Assembly (NCBI GenBank): GCA_910577565.1
Contig: CAJTNJ010000001.1
Location: 124,001 to 188,000, forward strand
Source of the DNA: an uncultured Oscillospiraceae bacterium
Lineage (GTDB): Bacteria > Bacillota > Clostridia > Oscillospirales > Ruminococcaceae
Length of the DNA stretch: 64,000 nucleotides
Direction: 5' to 3'
Shown: positions 44,631 through 53,473 of the stretch, piece after piece
How the letters are laid out: each line of letters begins with the position of its first letter
Position numbering within the stretch: position 1 is the stretch's first letter
Notes under the pieces: generated by a model
Seen by the model: only the letters and a program-made list of their open reading frames with translations
The model's database searches: none
Told to the model about the DNA's origin: nothing
Program-made: the position numbers and the translations under genes

Positions 44631-45909
44631 CTATGAAAATTGCAATATATCAGACATTAATAATTGCGATAACAAAAATAACGATGAAGTTAATAAGATA
44701 GTTCTCAATATCTTAGATGATATTAAGACAAATAAAGACAAAGCCCTTTTTAAATATTGTGAAAGATTTGACGGTGTTAAAGTTGAAAATATCGAAGTAA
44801 CTAAAGAAGAAATAAAAGATGCTTATGAAAGCGCAGATAGTGATTTTATAAAAATCCTTGAAATTGCTAAACAAAACATATATTTTTTTCATAAACATCA
44901 ATTGCAAAATAATTTTATAACCACCAACAAAGATGGCATATTGCTTGGCCAAAAATATACGCCTATTGAAAAAGTAGGTCTTTATGTTCCCGGTGGCACC
45001 GCAAACTATCCTTCCTCAGTACTTATGAATGCCATCCCTGCAAAAATTGCTAATGTATCTGAAATTATTATGGCCACTCCTCCCGATGCTGAAGGAAATG
45101 TAAACAAAGACATATTAACTGCCGCTTATATTGCAGGAGTTGACAGGATATTTAAAATGGGAGGCGCTCAGGCAATTGGTGCTCTTGCCTTTGGAACTGA
45201 GTCGGTCCCTAAAGTCTATAAAATAGTAGGACCAGGTAATATATATGTTTCATCTGCTAAACGCTTCGTATATGGTGTGGTAGATATTGACATGATTGCA
45301 GGCCCGTCAGAAATATTAATTATTGCTGATGATAGTTGCAAACCATGCGTTGTAGCAGCTGACCTTCTATCGCAGGCAGAACACGACAAGCTAGCAAGTT
45401 CGATTTTAATAACAACAAGCAAAACTTTGGCAGAAGACGTTCAAAACGAGATTGAAAAGCAAATACCAAAACTTGGCCGATCAGAAATTGCCCGCGAATC
45501 TATTGACAATAATGGCAAAATCATCATAGTTAAAAGCTTAAGCCAAGCAGTAGAAGTTTCAAATTATATTGCACCGGAACATTTAGAACTAAGCGTCCAA
45601 AATCCTTTTGCTTTGCTATCATCTGTTAAAAACGCTGGTTCGATATTTATGGGGAAAAATGCCCCGGAAGCCCTTGGGGATTATATAGCTGGTCCAAATC
45701 ACACACTTCCTACATCAGGTACCGCTAAATTCTCATCTCCTCTCTCTGTTGATGACTTTTTGAAAAAATCTTCTTTCATATACTATACTAAAGAAGCGCT
45801 AGACAACACAGCAAACCATGTTATCAACTTTGCAAAAAAAGAAGGACTTACTGCTCATGCAAATTCCGTCTCAATCAGAACGTGCAAAAAAGATGTGTCG
45901 AAAGCATGA
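44614..45909 (+). CDS. hisD: Histidinol dehydrogenase
   Basis: Zinc enzyme doing the last two steps, histidinol to histidine with two NAD. The 431-aa protein shows VPGGTANYPSSV near 127-138, GGAQAIGALAFGT, the zinc/substrate segment DLLSQAEHDKLASS near 250-263, and GPNHTLPTSGTAKFSSPLSVDDF with further ligands. GAGGAGG lies before the ATG inside hisG. Nearly 200 bp of non-coding sequence follow before hisC, unusual in this otherwise tight operon. Confidence 0.96.
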   Translation: MIKIYDYENCNISDINNCDNKNNDEVNKIVLNILDDIKTNKDKALFKYCERFDGVKVENIEVTKEEIKDAYESADSDFIKILEIAKQNIYFFHKHQLQNNFITTNKDGILLGQKYTPIEKVGLYVPGGTANYPSSVLMNAIPAKIANVSEIIMATPPDAEGNVNKDILTAAYIAGVDRIFKMGGAQAIGALAFGTESVPKVYKIVGPGNIYVSSAKRFVYGVVDIDMIAGPSEILIIADDSCKPCVVAADLLSQAEHDKLASSILITTSKTLAEDVQNEIEKQIPKLGRSEIARESIDNNGKIIIVKSLSQAVEVSNYIAPEHLELSVQNPFALLSSVKNAGSIFMGKNAPEALGDYIAGPNHTLPTSGTAKFSSPLSVDDFLKKSSFIYYTKEALDNTANHVINFAKKEGLTAHANSVSIRTCKKDVSKA

Positions 45910-46108
45910 GGAAAATAGATTTGTTTGTGGCACTATGTTCATTTAAATTAACTGACATATGTTTCTTTAAAAACCAAAAAATATTTAGTTTTTTCAATTT
46001 TAATTTAATTATATTAATATGTTTAATGACAAATAGATTAAATAACGTTAAAAAATTAATATTTTAATTCACTTCTTCTTTAGCATTTGATTATTCAAAG
46101 AGGTAAAT

Positions 46109-47212
46109 ATGAGCAGGTTTATATCATCAAAATTTGATTCACTAAAGCCCTATGAACCAGGCGAGCAACCTACAGACAAAAAATATATTAAATTAAACAC
46201 AAATGAATCACCTTTTTCCCCATCGCCTTTGGTCCAAAAAGCGATTAGTGATGAAGAAATAAGATCTTTGCGACTCTATCCTGATCCGAATGCCAATTGC
46301 CTTAAAAATTCTTTGTCTAAACATTATGGCGTGAAAAAAGAAAATATATTCATTGGAAACGGCAGCGATGAAATCTTAGCTTTAATATTTCTTGCTTTTT
46401 GCGACGAAAAAACAGGTATGGCGTTTGCTAACATAACCTATAGTTTTTATCCCGTTTACTGCAATCTTTATAATATTAAAGCTGAACAAATTCCGGTAAA
46501 TAGCAATTTTTCTATAAATCCAAGGGATTATTTTAATTGCAGCAACAACATCATCATTGCTAATCCTAACGCACCGACAGGAATTGCTCTAAACATAGAT
46601 GATATAGAATCTATAATTAAAAACAACAAAGATAGACTTGTGGTTGTTGATGAAGCTTATGTAGATTTTGGCGCAAAGAGTTGTTTACCTTTAATAAAAA
46701 AATATGATAATTTGCTCATAGTCCGAACATTTTCAAAATCACGCTCACTTGCCGGAGCACGAATTGGTTATGCATTTGGCAATGAAAGCTTAATATGCGA
46801 CCTTGAAAAAGTTAAATTTTCATTTAACTCCTACACAAACAGCAGATTATCTCTTGTTGCAGCTATAGCGGCGCTTGAAGATGAAGACTACTTTTTGAAA
46901 TGCCGTGGTGTTATAATTAAAACAAGGGAAAAAACATATAAACAACTTAAAAAATTAAATTTTATTCTGCTGCCATCTCTTGCAAATTTTATTTTTGCAA
47001 AACCTCCCGTTTTTATATCTGCGTCTTCTTACTATAATAAACTAAAACAAATGGGAATATTGGTTAGATATTTTAAAAACAGCAATATAGACTCTTGGGT
47101 AAGAATTACAATCGGTTCAAGCGAAGAAATGGATACATTTATAGAAAAAACTAAATTGATTATTTTGGAGGCACAAAATGAGAACTGCAAAAACGGTACG
47201 CAAAACAAATGA
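46109..47212 (+). CDS. hisC: Histidinol-phosphate aminotransferase
   Basis: PLP aminotransferase (fold type I) converting imidazole-acetol phosphate to histidinol phosphate. The 367-aa protein has the substrate-side LNTNESPF (29-36), NGSDEIL (84-90), ANPNAPTG (151-158), the cofactor Asp in VVVDEAYVDF and the Schiff-base Lys in TFSKSRSLAGARIGY (K210). AGAGG precedes the ATG. The 3' end overlaps hisB by 35 bp. Confidence 0.94.
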   Translation: MSRFISSKFDSLKPYEPGEQPTDKKYIKLNTNESPFSPSPLVQKAISDEEIRSLRLYPDPNANCLKNSLSKHYGVKKENIFIGNGSDEILALIFLAFCDEKTGMAFANITYSFYPVYCNLYNIKAEQIPVNSNFSINPRDYFNCSNNIIIANPNAPTGIALNIDDIESIIKNNKDRLVVVDEAYVDFGAKSCLPLIKKYDNLLIVRTFSKSRSLAGARIGYAFGNESLICDLEKVKFSFNSYTNSRLSLVAAIAALEDEDYFLKCRGVIIKTREKTYKQLKKLNFILLPSLANFIFAKPPVFISASSYYNKLKQMGILVRYFKNSNIDSWVRITIGSSEEMDTFIEKTKLIILEAQNENCKNGTQNK

Positions 47213-47765
47213 AACTGATATTATAATAAACTTGAATATTGACGGCACCGGAGTTTATAAAAATGATACCGGTTGTGGATTTTTAAACCACATGCTGGAC
47301 CTTTTTGCAAAACATGGTCAATTTGATCTAAACATTAATTGCAAAGGAGATGTCTATGTAGATTATCATCATACAACTGAAGATGTCGGGATAGCGCTTG
47401 GTGAAGCATTTTTGACAGCTCTTGGAGATAAAACCGGAATTAAACGTTATGGCGACGTTATAATCCCGATGGATGAGACCTTGGTTTTGTGTGCTGTTGA
47501 TTTTTCAGGAAGATGTTGCGTAATTGATAAATTGGATATACCCTCAGAAAAAGTCGGTGATTTTGATACTGAGCTTGTAGATGAATTTTTTGCAGGCTTT
47601 TCAAGAAGTTCAAAAATAACATTGCACATTAAAAAAATATATGGCACAAATTCCCATCATATTATAGAAGCCGCATTTAAGGCTTTTGCACGTGCCATAA
47701 AAAATGCCGTAACAATAGACGATAGCCTTAAAAACCAGATTCCTTCAACAAAAGGTGTTTTATAA
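47178..47765 (+). CDS. hisB: Imidazoleglycerol-phosphate dehydratase
   Basis: Manganese-dependent dehydratase; here the single-function 195-aa form without the N-terminal phosphatase of enteric HisB, consistent with a separate histidinol phosphatase gene at the end of the operon. Metal motifs: GFLNHMLDLFAKHG (about 34-47), DYHHTTEDVGIALG (about 63-76) and NSHHIIEAAFKAFARA (about 158-173). GGAGG nine bases before the ATG lies inside hisC. Its stop overlaps the hisH start by one base. Confidence 0.96.
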   Translation: MRTAKTVRKTNETDIIINLNIDGTGVYKNDTGCGFLNHMLDLFAKHGQFDLNINCKGDVYVDYHHTTEDVGIALGEAFLTALGDKTGIKRYGDVIIPMDETLVLCAVDFSGRCCVIDKLDIPSEKVGDFDTELVDEFFAGFSRSSKITLHIKKIYGTNSHHIIEAAFKAFARAIKNAVTIDDSLKNQIPSTKGVL

Positions 47766-48370
47766 TGATATCAATAATTGACTATGGCGTAGGGAACTTA
47801 TTTTCACTTAGTGCATCTTTAAACTATCTAAACATAAAAAGCCAAGTAACATCTAACAAAGAAGCTATTGAAAAATCAGACAAAATTATCTTGCCGGGCG
47901 TTGGTGCTTTTGAAGATGCCATGAAAAAACTTCAATCAACCGGGCTTGTTGACTTTTTAAAACAACAAACTAAAACAAAAAAACTGCTTGGCATTTGTCT
48001 TGGTATGCAGTTGCTACTAGAAAAAAGTTTTGAATATGGAAACCATGATGGGTTAAGTCTCATTAAAGGTGAGGTAAGGTCGCTAAGTGAAGATTTGCCA
48101 AAAAGCTTTAAAGTCCCTCACATGGGGTGGAATAAACTAGAGTTAAAAGAAAACGGACCATTGTTTAAATATATAACTAATGGAGATTATGTATATTTTG
48201 TGCACTCATATCATGCAGTTAAGTGCAACTTAAATATTATAGCAACAACCGACTATAAAATACCCGTCACAGCAGCAATTTCAAGCGGCAATGTTTACGG
48301 TGTGCAATTTCACCCTGAAAAAAGTGGCGATGTGGGGCTTAAAATACTTAAAGCGTTTAACGAGCTCTAA
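47765..48370 (+). CDS. hisH: Imidazole glycerol phosphate synthase subunit HisH (glutaminase)
   Basis: Class I glutamine amidotransferase that supplies ammonia to HisF. The 201-aa protein has the nucleophile elbow GICLGMQ with C78 and the other triad residues H183 and E185 in QFHPEKSG. The ATG overlaps the hisB stop (TAATG), so translation is coupled. Downstream is a 440-bp gap holding an IS remnant before hisA. Confidence 0.96.
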   Translation: MISIIDYGVGNLFSLSASLNYLNIKSQVTSNKEAIEKSDKIILPGVGAFEDAMKKLQSTGLVDFLKQQTKTKKLLGICLGMQLLLEKSFEYGNHDGLSLIKGEVRSLSEDLPKSFKVPHMGWNKLELKENGPLFKYITNGDYVYFVHSYHAVKCNLNIIATTDYKIPVTAAISSGNVYGVQFHPEKSGDVGLKILKAFNEL

Positions 48371-48810
48371 GCTGTGTTTTTTCATAAGCATAATAATCAA
48401 ATTAAGTTAAACAAACCACACTTGCACATTGGAAGTTGTAAATTTTGACTTAAGACATTATATAGCATATTTGCATTAGAGAATCCAAATGTTTCTTTAG
48501 ATCTATAGATATTTCTAAAATTGCCTTAAAAATTTTTTATACTTTTAATAAATTGGCACTAGATAAGTTCTTAGCCCTTCATTCAAATCTGAATTTTTCT
48601 AAATCTCTTTTTGTGAAATTCCCAAAACAAACAGCAAAGAAATCGATATAATAAATAAAATACAAGTTCTTTTATATTCACATTTGCGAAAAATTAAGAT
48701 TAATACTGCTGATTGCATACATAATATTGCAATATAATTTCGCATTTTAGCTTGATTTCATATGAAAATCATCTTGGTATTTAAAGATTTTTACTTTAAA
48801 GGAGTAATTT
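48371..48810. other. Gap in the his operon between hisH and hisA
   Basis: Contains the IS1-type remnant at 48429-48623. Otherwise AT-rich with no ORF. A near-palindromic TGATTTCATATGAAAATCA lies close to hisA (about 48754-48772) and could be part of a regulatory site. Whether hisA has its own promoter here is unclear. Confidence 0.4.
48429..48623 (+). mobile_element. Third IS1-type remnant, C-terminal transposase end
   Basis: Plus-strand sequence aligns by eye with the C-terminal part of the element at 16730-17044 (minus strand): it reads VNFDLRHYIAYLH and so on, where the other reads VNSDLRNYIAPLHRR, and the nucleotide match continues past the stop through a shared stretch (TTTTAATAAATT, CTAG-TAAG, CCCTTCA-T-AAATCTG). 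CTTTTTGTGAAATTCCC at about 48607-48623 resembles an element end. It has stop codons and lacks all N-terminal and catalytic parts. Confidence 0.6.
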
Positions 48811-49530
48811 ATGAATATATTCCCTGCAATTGATCTGTGCAATAAAAAAGTTGTACGACTAACTCAAGGCAACTATAATATAATAGATATATATAGCGAA
48901 CATCCTAAAAAAGTAGCCACAAAATTTTACAATGACGGTGCACGCCACTTACATGTTGTGGATTTAGATGGTGCCAAAGAAGGACAACTTGTAAATTTTG
49001 ACGCTATAAAAAATATATGTTCAATAAACGAACTATTCATTGAAGTTGGCGGCGGAATTAGAAATGAGCAAACAATCGAAAAATATATAAGCATTGGTGT
49101 CTCTCGTGTTATTTTGGGAACTATTGCAGTAAAAAAATTGGATTTTGTAAAAAAAGTGGCAAAGCGATTTAAAGACAAAATTGCAGTCAGCGTTGACGCT
49201 ATAGACGGCCTTGTTGCCACTAACGGGTGGAAAGAAATATCTAATCTCCCATCATATGATTTTTGCATAGAGCTGCGAGATATTGGCATAAAAAATATAA
49301 TCTACACCGACATCTCAAAAGACGGCGAACTTAGCGGAACAAACCTTGAAATTTACAAAAAGCTTGTTACTATAGATAGAATAAAAATTACTGCAAGCGG
49401 CGGCGTTTCCTATATTGAAGAAATAGCAAGGCTTAAAGAAATTGGCGTCGATTCAGTCATTGTGGGCAAAGCAATATATGAAGGTGTCCTTAATTTAAAA
49501 GATATAATCAAATTTGAAAAAGAGTGCTGA
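48811..49530 (+). CDS. hisA: ProFAR isomerase (phosphoribosylformimino-AICAR-P isomerase)
   Basis: TIM-barrel Amadori isomerase of histidine synthesis, 239 aa. The two catalytic Asp are D8 in FPAIDLC and D129 in SVDAIDG; phosphate loops are EVGGGIR (about 78-84) and ITASGGVS. AAAGGAG precedes the ATG by 8 bases. hisF follows after 42 bp. Confidence 0.96.
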   Translation: MNIFPAIDLCNKKVVRLTQGNYNIIDIYSEHPKKVATKFYNDGARHLHVVDLDGAKEGQLVNFDAIKNICSINELFIEVGGGIRNEQTIEKYISIGVSRVILGTIAVKKLDFVKKVAKRFKDKIAVSVDAIDGLVATNGWKEISNLPSYDFCIELRDIGIKNIIYTDISKDGELSGTNLEIYKKLVTIDRIKITASGGVSYIEEIARLKEIGVDSVIVGKAIYEGVLNLKDIIKFEKEC

Positions 49531-49572
49531 TTTTATATATAATTATAATTTTAGAGAGAAGGTTTTATTGTT

Positions 49573-50346
49573 TTGTTAACAAAGCGTATTATCCCTTGCC
49601 TTGACGTTAAAAACGGACGAGTGGTCAAGGGTGTAAACTTTAAAGGCATTCTGGATGTTTCAGACCCAATTGAACTTGCAAAACGCTACAACGACTCGGG
49701 TGCCGATGAGCTAGTTTTTTATGATATAACCGCCTCAATCGAGGGAAGAAAGCTATTTACAGAAGTGCTTAAAAAAACTGCAAGTGAGATTTTCATTCCT
49801 CTTACTGTTGGTGGAGGAATAAATACATTGCAAGACTTTGATATTGTTTTGAAAGCTGGCGCTGACAAAGTATCCATAAATACCGGCGCAATTAAAAATC
49901 CTAACCTTATAAGCGAAGCAGCTAAAAGGTATGGTAACCAATGCGTAGTCCTATCCATGGATGTTAAACGTGTTGGTAACCAATATAACATTTTCTCTAT
50001 GGGTGGCAAAGTTGATATGGAAATTGACGCTATAAATTGGGCTAAATTCGGACAAAATAACGGTGCTGGAGAAATTGTAGTTAATTCTATTGATACCGAC
50101 GGAGTCAAAAATGGATTTGACCTTGAAATGCTAAGTGCTATTTCCAAAGCTGTAAATATACCTATCATAGCATCGGGTGGTGCAGGCAATATTAAACATT
50201 TCATCGAGCTTTTTAAAACATTGCCGCAAGTTGATGCAGGTCTTGCAGCTTCTATTTTTCACTTTAATGAAGTTGACATATCAAACCTAAAATCGAAGCT
50301 TCAGTTTGAGAATATACCTGTTAGAATAACAAAAAGGAGTGCTTAA
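49573..50346 (+). CDS. hisF: Imidazole glycerol phosphate synthase subunit HisF (cyclase)
   Basis: TIM-barrel cyclase that with HisH makes imidazole glycerol phosphate and AICAR. The 257-aa protein has catalytic D11 in IPCLDVKNGRVVKG and D130 in VVLSMDVK, plus TVGGGI and IASGGAGN phosphate loops. It starts at a TTG behind GAGAGAAGG. AICAR released here feeds the transformylase of the purine operon downstream. Confidence 0.96.
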   Translation: MLTKRIIPCLDVKNGRVVKGVNFKGILDVSDPIELAKRYNDSGADELVFYDITASIEGRKLFTEVLKKTASEIFIPLTVGGGINTLQDFDIVLKAGADKVSINTGAIKNPNLISEAAKRYGNQCVVLSMDVKRVGNQYNIFSMGGKVDMEIDAINWAKFGQNNGAGEIVVNSIDTDGVKNGFDLEMLSAISKAVNIPIIASGGAGNIKHFIELFKTLPQVDAGLAASIFHFNEVDISNLKSKLQFENIPVRITKRSA

Positions 50347-50348
50347 AG

Positions 50349-50999
50349 TTGGAATTGGATATAAATAAACTTAAGTTTGACAAAAATGGCCTTATCCCTG
50401 CCATTATACAAGACTTTGAAACCAAACAAATACTTACCCTTGCTTATATGAACAAAGAAAGTCTAAATATTTCATTGGAAGAAAAAAGAACATGTTTTTG
50501 GAGCAGAAGCCGCAACTGTTTATGGAGAAAAGGCGAAACATCTGGCAATGTCCAAAATATCATAAACATTTCAGCTGACTGTGACTATGATTCGTTGCTT
50601 GTTGAAGTAATCAAAACTGGCCCCGCTTGTCATTTGGGTACAAATTCTTGCTTTACAAATACCATATATTCCGATAAAAATATCAATAGGTTCTCGCTTG
50701 AAAGTTTAATATCACTAATTAAAGAACGCAAAATCAACAAAAAAGAAGGCTCTTATACAACATATCTTTTTGAAAAAGGTATAGATAAGATACTCAAAAA
50801 AATCGGGGAAGAGTCTACAGAAGTGGTAATCGCTGCAAAGGCAAACGACAAACCGGAAACAATATATGAAATATCAGATCTTTTTTATCATATTCTTGTG
50901 CTTATGGTCCAAATGGACATATCGGTTAGTGATATAAAACAAGAACTTGCTTCAAGGCATGTAATTGACCATAAAGTTAAACAGGAGAAAATGAAATGA
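50349..50999 (+). CDS. hisIE: Bifunctional phosphoribosyl-AMP cyclohydrolase / phosphoribosyl-ATP pyrophosphatase
   Basis: Fusion of HisI and HisE, steps two and three of the pathway, 216 aa. The N-terminal cyclohydrolase (about 1-115) has RTCFWSRSR, metal-binding ADCDYDSLLV and ACHLGTNSCF; the C-terminal pyrophosphatase (about 118-210) has the KIGEESTEVVIAAK helix with metal-binding acidic residues. It starts at a TTG after AAGGAG, 2 bp behind hisF, and overlaps the next gene by four bases (ATGA). Confidence 0.95.
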   Translation: MELDINKLKFDKNGLIPAIIQDFETKQILTLAYMNKESLNISLEEKRTCFWSRSRNCLWRKGETSGNVQNIINISADCDYDSLLVEVIKTGPACHLGTNSCFTNTIYSDKNINRFSLESLISLIKERKINKKEGSYTTYLFEKGIDKILKKIGEESTEVVIAAKANDKPETIYEISDLFYHILVLMVQMDISVSDIKQELASRHVIDHKVKQEKMK

Positions 51000-51829
51000 T
51001 AAAAATGAGTTCTCCTCACACCCATACATGTTTTGTCGATGGCAAAAACACTGCAAGAGAAATGATAGAGTCAGCAATAAAAAAAGGGCTTGGATCTATT
51101 GGATTTTCCGAGCACTCATATGTTGATCATGATATAGATTATTGTTTAACCGCTAAACAAACCAAGGTTTATATTGAAGAAATAAAAAGGCTAAAAAGGG
51201 AGTTTAAAGACAAAATTAAAATATATCTTGGTATAGAATGCGACAAAACCTCAAATATAGATCTAACTCCATATGAATATGTAATAGGATCGGTGCACTA
51301 TTTGAAAGATAAAAAAACCGGAAAATTTTGGTCGGTTGATAGCAACAAGCAACAGATCGTTAATTGCTGCAATGAAGTTTATAACGGCGATTACATGGCC
51401 CTTGCAAAAGATTATTATAGCGAAATAGAAAAAATGGCAGAAAAAATAAAGCCAGACATTATAGCTCACTATGATCTTATAACAAAATTTAACGACGATC
51501 TATTTGACGAACAATCAAAAGAATATCAAAGTATTGCTAAAAAGCCCATAAAAAACATATTGAAAACGGGCGCTATTTTTGAAATTAATTCGGGGGCTGT
51601 CTTTAGAGGCAATAAAAATTTTCCCTACCCTAACTCATTTTTGATTAATTATTTAAATAAGTTAAACGCTCCTATAATAATTTCCTCCGACGCTCACTGC
51701 ACCGATGCACTTGGTTTTTATTGGGATGAAATGATTTCATTGCTGAAAAACAATGGATTCAACAAAATGAAAGTTTTAAACGATAAATTCGATAAAATTG
51801 CCTCATGTTTTGACGATGTTTTAATTTAG
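50996..51829 (+). CDS. hisK: PHP-type histidinol phosphatase
   Basis: Removes phosphate from histidinol phosphate. The 277-aa protein belongs to the PHP superfamily, with metal motifs SPHTHTCFVDGKN (7-19), GFSEHS, ECD near 81-83, GSVHYL and SSDAHC near the C-terminus. It supplies the phosphatase absent from the short HisB. Its ATG overlaps the hisIE stop, and no other phosphatase is in the operon. This closes a complete set of his genes. Confidence 0.92.
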   Translation: MIKMSSPHTHTCFVDGKNTAREMIESAIKKGLGSIGFSEHSYVDHDIDYCLTAKQTKVYIEEIKRLKREFKDKIKIYLGIECDKTSNIDLTPYEYVIGSVHYLKDKKTGKFWSVDSNKQQIVNCCNEVYNGDYMALAKDYYSEIEKMAEKIKPDIIAHYDLITKFNDDLFDEQSKEYQSIAKKPIKNILKTGAIFEINSGAVFRGNKNFPYPNSFLINYLNKLNAPIIISSDAHCTDALGFYWDEMISLLKNNGFNKMKVLNDKFDKIASCFDDVLI

Positions 51830-51929
51830 TTCAAAATTTGTTAAAAATTTATTAAAAATACAAACAAAATAATGTCATAACATACATCTTTTTAAAATAA
51901 AACATAGCTTTGTTTGGGCAAATTAATTG

Positions 51930-51958
51930 TTGATTATAATCTTAAAATAGTTTATAAT
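51930..51958 (+). promoter_or_regulatory. Promoter of the pur operon
   Basis: TTGATT (51930-51935) and TATAAT (51953-51958) with a 17-bp spacer. Transcription from here would give a leader of about 220 nt before purE. Confidence 0.65.
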
Positions 51959-51982
51959 TAAATAGTATTTGACAGCAAGTTG

Positions 51983-52029
51983 AAGGGACTGATAATAATG
52001 AGAAAATATCATATCTTAAACAGTTCTTT
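51983..52029 (+). promoter_or_regulatory. Hairpin in the pur leader covering the ribosome site of a small ORF
   Basis: AAGGGACTG (51983-51991) can pair with CAGTTCTTT (52021-52029), nine pairs with two G-U. Inside, GAT-ATGA can pair with TCAT-ATC. The AAGGGA that would serve the small ORF is in the 5' arm and its ATG in the loop side, so folding would hide both. No known riboswitch consensus was matched. Confidence 0.4.
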
Positions 52030-52096
52030 TTGTCTTATGAATTATTGTAATCTTTTTTACATACAAAAAATATATAAACACTTAAACTGCAATTAA
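51998..52096 (+). CDS. Candidate 32-codon leader ORF ahead of purE
   Basis: ATG at 51998 preceded by GAAGGGA; 32 codons ending in LNCN with a TAA located inside the following terminator stem-loop. The encoded peptide (MRKYHILNSSF and onward) has no obvious codon bias tied to purines. The position suggests an attenuator leader peptide, but translation is unproven and chance is possible in AT-rich DNA. Confidence 0.35.
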   Translation: MRKYHILNSSFCLMNYCNLFYIQKIYKHLNCN

Positions 52097-52115
52097 TTTA
52101 TTTGCAGTTTTTTTA
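52084..52115 (+). terminator. Terminator inside the pur leader
   Basis: AAACTGCAA (52084-52092) pairs with TTGCAGTTT (52102-52110), followed by a T-run (TTTTTTTATATTT). It lies downstream of the pur promoter and 70 bp before purE, so it would attenuate the operon unless bypassed. Confidence 0.75.
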
Positions 52116-52185
52116 TATTTAAAATCATTAATTTTTAATGTTTTTTGTTCACTAAAATCAATCTGATTTAATTTGGAGGTTCAAA

Positions 52186-52683
52186 TTGCAAGAAAAAAAA
52201 GTTGCCGTAATTATGGGAAGCGACAGCGATATGCCTGTTGTAAAAAAAACAATCGATAAATTAAATTCATTTGGAATCAAAACCGAAGCGCATATAATGA
52301 GTGCTCATCGCACACCAAATCTCGCTGCAGACTTTGCAAAAAACGCTAAATCAAACGGTTTTGGCGTCATAATAGCAGCAGCTGGCATGGCTGCTCATCT
52401 TGCTGGTGTGATTGCTGCTCATACTACACTTCCTGTTATCGGAATTCCCATAAAATCGACTTTGCAAGGGCTTGATGCTTTACTTTCTACCGTTCAAATG
52501 CCTCCCGGCATACCAGTAGCAACCGTTGGCATAAATTGTGCTGAAAATGCCGCCATACTTGCAATTCAAATGCTCGCAATAGAAAATTCTGACCTGGCTT
52601 TAAAATTATCAGAAACAAAAGAATCATTACAAAATGGTGTAGCTTTAAAAGACAAAAATTTACAGAAAACTCTAAGTTTATAA
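52186..52683 (+). CDS. purE: N5-carboxyaminoimidazole ribonucleotide mutase
   Basis: Moves the carboxyl group of N5-CAIR (or, in class II, uses CO2 on AIR) to give CAIR in purine synthesis. The 165-aa protein has MGSDSDMPV (9-17) and SAHRTP (about 38-43) typical of PurE. No purK is in the window, so whether it is class I or class II cannot be settled. TTG start behind TTGGAGG. First structural gene of the pur operon. Confidence 0.94.
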   Translation: MQEKKVAVIMGSDSDMPVVKKTIDKLNSFGIKTEAHIMSAHRTPNLAADFAKNAKSNGFGVIIAAAGMAAHLAGVIAAHTTLPVIGIPIKSTLQGLDALLSTVQMPPGIPVATVGINCAENAAILAIQMLAIENSDLALKLSETKESLQNGVALKDKNLQKTLSL

Positions 52684-52717
52684 TTCGCTTATTAATTTAT
52701 TGTTAATGGAGGATGTT

Positions 52718-53428
52718 ATGGAAAAATTAGAACAGCTTTATGAGGGAAAAGCAAAAAAAGTATATGCAACAAATGATCCAGATTTTGTTATTGTTGATTA
52801 TAAAGACGATGCTACTGCATTTAACGGTGAAAAAAAGGGCACCATTGTCGGCAAAGGCGTAATAAATAATCGCTTGACAAATCATTTTATGAAAATGCTT
52901 GAAGAAAACGGGATACCAACGCACTTTGTTAAGGAAATATCAGACAGAGAAACTGTTGTTAAAAAAGTAAAAATCATCATGCTCGAGGTCATTGTCAGAA
53001 ATATAGCAGCCGGTTCTTTCTCAAAACGTTTTGGTGTAAAAGAAGGCGTTATTTTAAAACAACCCTCAATAGAGTTTTCTTTAAAAAATGACGATTTAGG
53101 TGATCCGCTGATTAACACTTCACATGTTTTGGCTCTTGGCCTTGCATCCGCTGAAGATATTGCTAAAATTAAAGAATATGCTTTTAAAGTTAACGCTCTT
53201 TTAAAAAATTATCTCCTTAAATTTGATATCGAACTTGTGGATTTTAAACTTGAATTTGGAAAAACTAGTGATGGAAAAATCGTGCTAGCTGACGAAATAT
53301 CACCCGATACATGCCGCTTTTGGGATGTGCATACACACGAAAAGCTCGATAAAGACCGTTTTAGGCGCAATCTTGGTGGAGAAGAACATGCTTATCAAGA
53401 AATGCTTAAAAGAGTAATTGGAGATTAA
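52718..53428 (+). CDS. purC: SAICAR synthetase
   Basis: Joins aspartate to CAIR using ATP, 236 aa. Family segments: LYEGKAKKVY near the start, DDATAFNG, PTHFVKE, EVIVRNIAAGSF and the acidic ATP site VLADEISPDTCRFWD. The chosen ATG is five bases after GGAGG; the frame opens six codons earlier, before that site. Follows purE by 34 bp. Confidence 0.95.
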   Translation: MEKLEQLYEGKAKKVYATNDPDFVIVDYKDDATAFNGEKKGTIVGKGVINNRLTNHFMKMLEENGIPTHFVKEISDRETVVKKVKIIMLEVIVRNIAAGSFSKRFGVKEGVILKQPSIEFSLKNDDLGDPLINTSHVLALGLASAEDIAKIKEYAFKVNALLKNYLLKFDIELVDFKLEFGKTSDGKIVLADEISPDTCRFWDVHTHEKLDKDRFRRNLGGEEHAYQEMLKRVIGD

Positions 53429-53473
53429 ATCATCAAGCAATAAACTTTTTAAAATAAAAAGGAAGTTAAGATA

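Larger units (their letters stand above)
51830..52185. other. Control region of the purine operon
   Basis: Contains the promoter at 51930-51958, a hairpin with a 32-codon ORF (51983-52096) and a terminator at 52084-52115, each annotated separately. Confidence 0.5.
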
